Shown one piece after another: positions 5,086 to 6,512 of a stretch of 6,512 bases of DNA. The stretch lies in contig JASLZO010000065.1 of assembly GCA_030754805.1 (NCBI GenBank), positions 1 to 6,512 on the forward strand, given 5' to 3'. The notes beneath the pieces are model-generated. The model was not told the origin of the DNA and searched no databases. It saw only the letters and a list, made by a program, of their open reading frames with translations. The position numbers and the translations under genes were made by a program. Position 1 is the stretch's first letter, and every line of letters begins with the position of its first letter. This stretch comes from Dehalococcoidia bacterium (GTDB lineage: Bacteria; Chloroflexota; Dehalococcoidia; UBA6926).

Positions 5086-6126
5086 TCAGGTGACGTTGTC
5101 GGCTTCCTCTTCTTCTCGTTCTTCGAGATAGCTCTCGAGATCGTCTAGGTCGAAGTTTGTCCCGTCCTCCGGCTCATCCATCACGCCCTGCGTCCGTGGG
5201 TTCCGCAGGATGTCCAACCCGGGTGTCTCGAACGCCTGCAGGCTCTCAATCGCATCCAGCGCCAGCTCCCGCACGTTGTCATCCCCGTGCTCCGTCAGGC
5301 GCATGAGCACTCGCGCCGCGACCGGGCCCCCGATCGCCGCGATCGCCGCCACAACCGCCCCCTGCACCTCGGTATCGTCATCGTTCACCATCCGCGCGAG
5401 CGGGGGCAACAGGCTCTCGTCGCCGATCCGTCCGGCGGCGCCGACCGCCTCGTATCGCAGCTCCGGCTCGTCGGCCTCCAACTCCTCTAGCACGTAGGGG
5501 ACCCAGACCGGGTCGCCATTCTGGCCCATCGCATACACCGCCGCAGTGCGGAGCCGTTCGCTTGCTGTTTCGTAGGTCTCCAGAATCACGGACCGTACCT
5601 GAGGTTCGTTGATTGGCGCGATCGACTCGATCGCCCGACGGCGCACCTCATCTGACAACTCGTCCTCACCCTCGATCAGGTCCAGAAGGTTCCTTTTCAC
5701 CATCTCCGCGTCCCGGTCGAGCAGTTTCCCCAGCTCCGCCAGCAGCGCGAACCGGCTCAGCGACTGTGCCGCCGCGGCCCGTACCGTTTCTTCTTCGTCC
5801 TCGCGGAACATCGTGATCAACGGCCCGATGAGCGACCGTTCCTCGTTCTCCCATAACCCCTCGATCGCTACCTGGCGCACCTCGCCATCCTCGTCCCCCA
5901 AACATCTCCGGAATATCGCGTCGAAATTCAGCTCTATGCTCTCTTCCGCAATCTCCAACATGTTCTTCAGCACATCGCGCCGACGCTCGAACGACACCTC
6001 GTTCAGCGCCTGGACTACCCGCTCCGCCGGTTCTCTATCGAGATTCGAGAGTTCGGTCAACCGCGCGGTCGGCACCGGTGCCGCCACGTCGAGCACGTCT
6101 TCGAGCACGCCCGGCGACTGTTCCAT
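5086..6126 (-). CDS. Acidic HEAT-repeat protein
   Basis: A 346-residue soluble protein built from helical HEAT-type repeats (the PBS-lyase-like class), which normally serve as protein-protein scaffolds. Repeat units can be followed by recurrent D/E-x-x-V/L-R-x-x-A patterns: GEVRQVAIEGLWENE (81-95), ETVRAAAAQSLSRF (113-126), DEVRRRAIESIA (159-170), ERLRTAAVYAMGQNGD (190-205), PELRYEAVGAAGRIGD (221-236), TEVQGAVVAAIAAIGG (252-267) and DNVRELALDAIESL (283-296). An N-terminal ~65-residue helical region without clear repeats precedes them. The last ~30 residues are strongly acidic (DLDDLESYLEEREEEEAD). No signal peptide, membrane segment or catalytic motif is visible. ATG at 6126 has GAGG (6137-6134) seven bases upstream and a good promoter close behind. 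It heads the leftward block and may be cotranscribed with Nudix and GNAT across 179 bases. The partner is unknown; a phycobilin-lyase function is not supported. Confidence 0.85.
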   Translation of the reverse strand: MEQSPGVLEDVLDVAAPVPTARLTELSNLDREPAERVVQALNEVSFERRRDVLKNMLEIAEESIELNFDAIFRRCLGDEDGEVRQVAIEGLWENEERSLIGPLITMFREDEEETVRAAAAQSLSRFALLAELGKLLDRDAEMVKRNLLDLIEGEDELSDEVRRRAIESIAPINEPQVRSVILETYETASERLRTAAVYAMGQNGDPVWVPYVLEELEADEPELRYEAVGAAGRIGDESLLPPLARMVNDDDTEVQGAVVAAIAAIGGPVAARVLMRLTEHGDDNVRELALDAIESLQAFETPGLDILRNPRTQGVMDEPEDGTNFDLDDLESYLEEREEEEADNVT

Positions 6127-6149
6127 CAGGAATCCTCAACCATTGACCG

Positions 6150-6178
6150 AATATGCGCACCCCATGACCTCATGTCAA
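6150..6178 (-). promoter_or_regulatory. Sigma70-type promoter for the HEAT-repeat gene, with overlapping dyad
   Basis: On the minus strand a perfect consensus -35, TTGACA (6178-6173), is followed by a 17-base spacer and the -10 CATATT (6155-6150, four of six consensus bases). Transcription would begin near 6143, giving a leader of about 17 nt that contains the GAGG ribosome-binding site. A dyad, CATGA-CC-TCATG (6163-6174), lies in the spacer and touches the -35, where a repressor could bind. Confidence 0.65.
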
Positions 6179-6273
6179 AGACCATTGTGCTCAGGATTCT
6201 CCACTTGGCGAGATGGAAACCCCTTCGCACTCGATCGCCGGCTCGTTCACGACTCGCGACCTCTCGTTTTCCA

Positions 6274-6290
6274 TTCTCTCTGTCAGAGAA
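6274..6290. repeat. Perfect 6-bp inverted repeat in the HEAT / sulfurtransferase divergent region
   Basis: TTCTCT (6274-6279) and AGAGAA (6285-6290) are exact inverted copies separated by five bases. It lies about 90 bases upstream of the sulfurtransferase start and 3 bases before TGC-TAACTT (6293-6301), a poor extended -10-like sequence. It could be an operator or an RNA hairpin. No convincing promoter for the rightward gene was found in the 253-base region 6127-6379. Confidence 0.35.
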
Positions 6291-6379
6291 GATGCTAACT
6301 TGACCGGCCCCTTGCTTTTCACCCAGTGGGAACCCATCCTGACCTCGTTCGCGCAACTTCAATGCGAGCCGGAGGAAAG

Positions 6380-6512
6380 ATGACAACCCCGATTCTCGAT
6401 CGAGGTTACGCGCGGCCTGAACTCCTCGCCGATACAGGCTGGCTTCAAGAGCGACTCGGCGACGGTAACCTCTGCATTGTCGACGCTCGCTCGCAGGAGG
6501 ACTACGGCAAAG
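6380..6512 (+). CDS. Rhodanese-type sulfurtransferase, N-terminal fragment (3' end outside window)
   Basis: The first 44 codons of a gene running off the right edge. The peptide begins MTTPILDRGYARPELLADTG and continues through WLQERL to CIVDARSQEDYGK. This matches the N-terminus of two-domain thiosulfate or 3-mercaptopyruvate sulfurtransferases: a 'W-L' helix, then the rhodanese strand V-D-A/V-R with an acidic residue and Y-x-x-G/A close behind. Such enzymes move sulfane sulfur from thiosulfate or mercaptopyruvate to cyanide or other thiophiles through a catalytic cysteine, which would lie beyond the window. I chose ATG at 6380 because GGAGG (6371-6375) sits four bases upstream. An in-frame ATG at 6362 would add six residues but has no ribosome-binding site. 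The gene is divergent from the HEAT-repeat gene. Call rests on a short N-terminus only. Confidence 0.75.
   Translation, partial: MTTPILDRGYARPELLADTGWLQERLGDGNLCIVDARSQEDYGK

Noticed and set aside
4217..5148. Long plus-strand ORFs (237 and 305 codons) opposite Nudix, GNAT and the HEAT 3' end
   Set aside because: They are antisense to genes with intact family motifs. Their products are rich in Ser, Arg and Pro, as expected of shadow frames in GC-rich DNA.
6300..6328. TTGACC as a -35 for the sulfurtransferase gene
   Set aside because: At 16 to 18 bases downstream the sequence is CCCAGTGG, with no -10-like hexamer, so it is not called as a promoter.
6126..6386. 86-codon minus-strand ORF between the HEAT gene and the sulfurtransferase gene
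   Set aside because: It covers the whole divergent promoter region, including the consensus -35/-10 and the sulfurtransferase ribosome-binding site and start. Its composition is unremarkable, no family is recognisable, and I see no ribosome-binding site.

Overview
The window is GC-rich bacterial chromosome (about 60% by eye) with compact housekeeping-type genes. I see no transposase, integrase, CRISPR array, tRNA or rRNA. A DEAD-box helicase with tandem zinc-binding modules (the second is CxxC-x17-CxxC), an adjoining Nudix/GNAT pair, an acidic HEAT-repeat protein and a rhodanese whose N-terminus reads YARPELL together suggest a member of the Chloroflexota. That assignment rests on remembered family resemblance only, with moderate to low confidence.

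Layout. Bases 1-1663 read rightward: the 3' end of a UvrD/PcrA-type DNA helicase gene (1-510), then, after 25 bases, a complete ribonuclease D gene (536-1663). A 133-base convergent spacer (1664-1796) with two GC-rich hairpins and a tandem repeat separates them from a leftward block. Read in its direction of transcription (right to left), that block is a HEAT-repeat protein (6126-5086) behind a good sigma70-type promoter, a 179-base gap, a Nudix hydrolase (4906-4415) overlapping a GNAT acetyltransferase by four bases (4418-3834), a 243-base gap with its own promoter, and a zinc-ribbon DEAD-box RNA helicase (3590-1797). At the right edge a rhodanese-type sulfurtransferase gene starts rightward at 6380, divergent from the HEAT gene, and runs off the window.

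Functions. The products fit DNA unwinding and repair (PcrA), 3'-end processing of stable RNA (RNase D), RNA remodelling (DEAD-box helicase), nucleotide-derivative hydrolysis (Nudix), N-acetylation (GNAT), scaffolding (HEAT) and sulfur transfer (rhodanese). No single pathway links them. The tight Nudix-GNAT overlap and the PcrA-RNase D adjacency are the only strong linkage signals.

The most interesting part is non-coding: the DEAD-box helicase gene has an extended -10 promoter, a predicted leader of about 130 nt, and a hairpin that can mask its Shine-Dalgarno sequence next to a TTG start codon. This looks like a translational switch. I found no convincing novel multi-gene system; most of the window is ordinary core genome.
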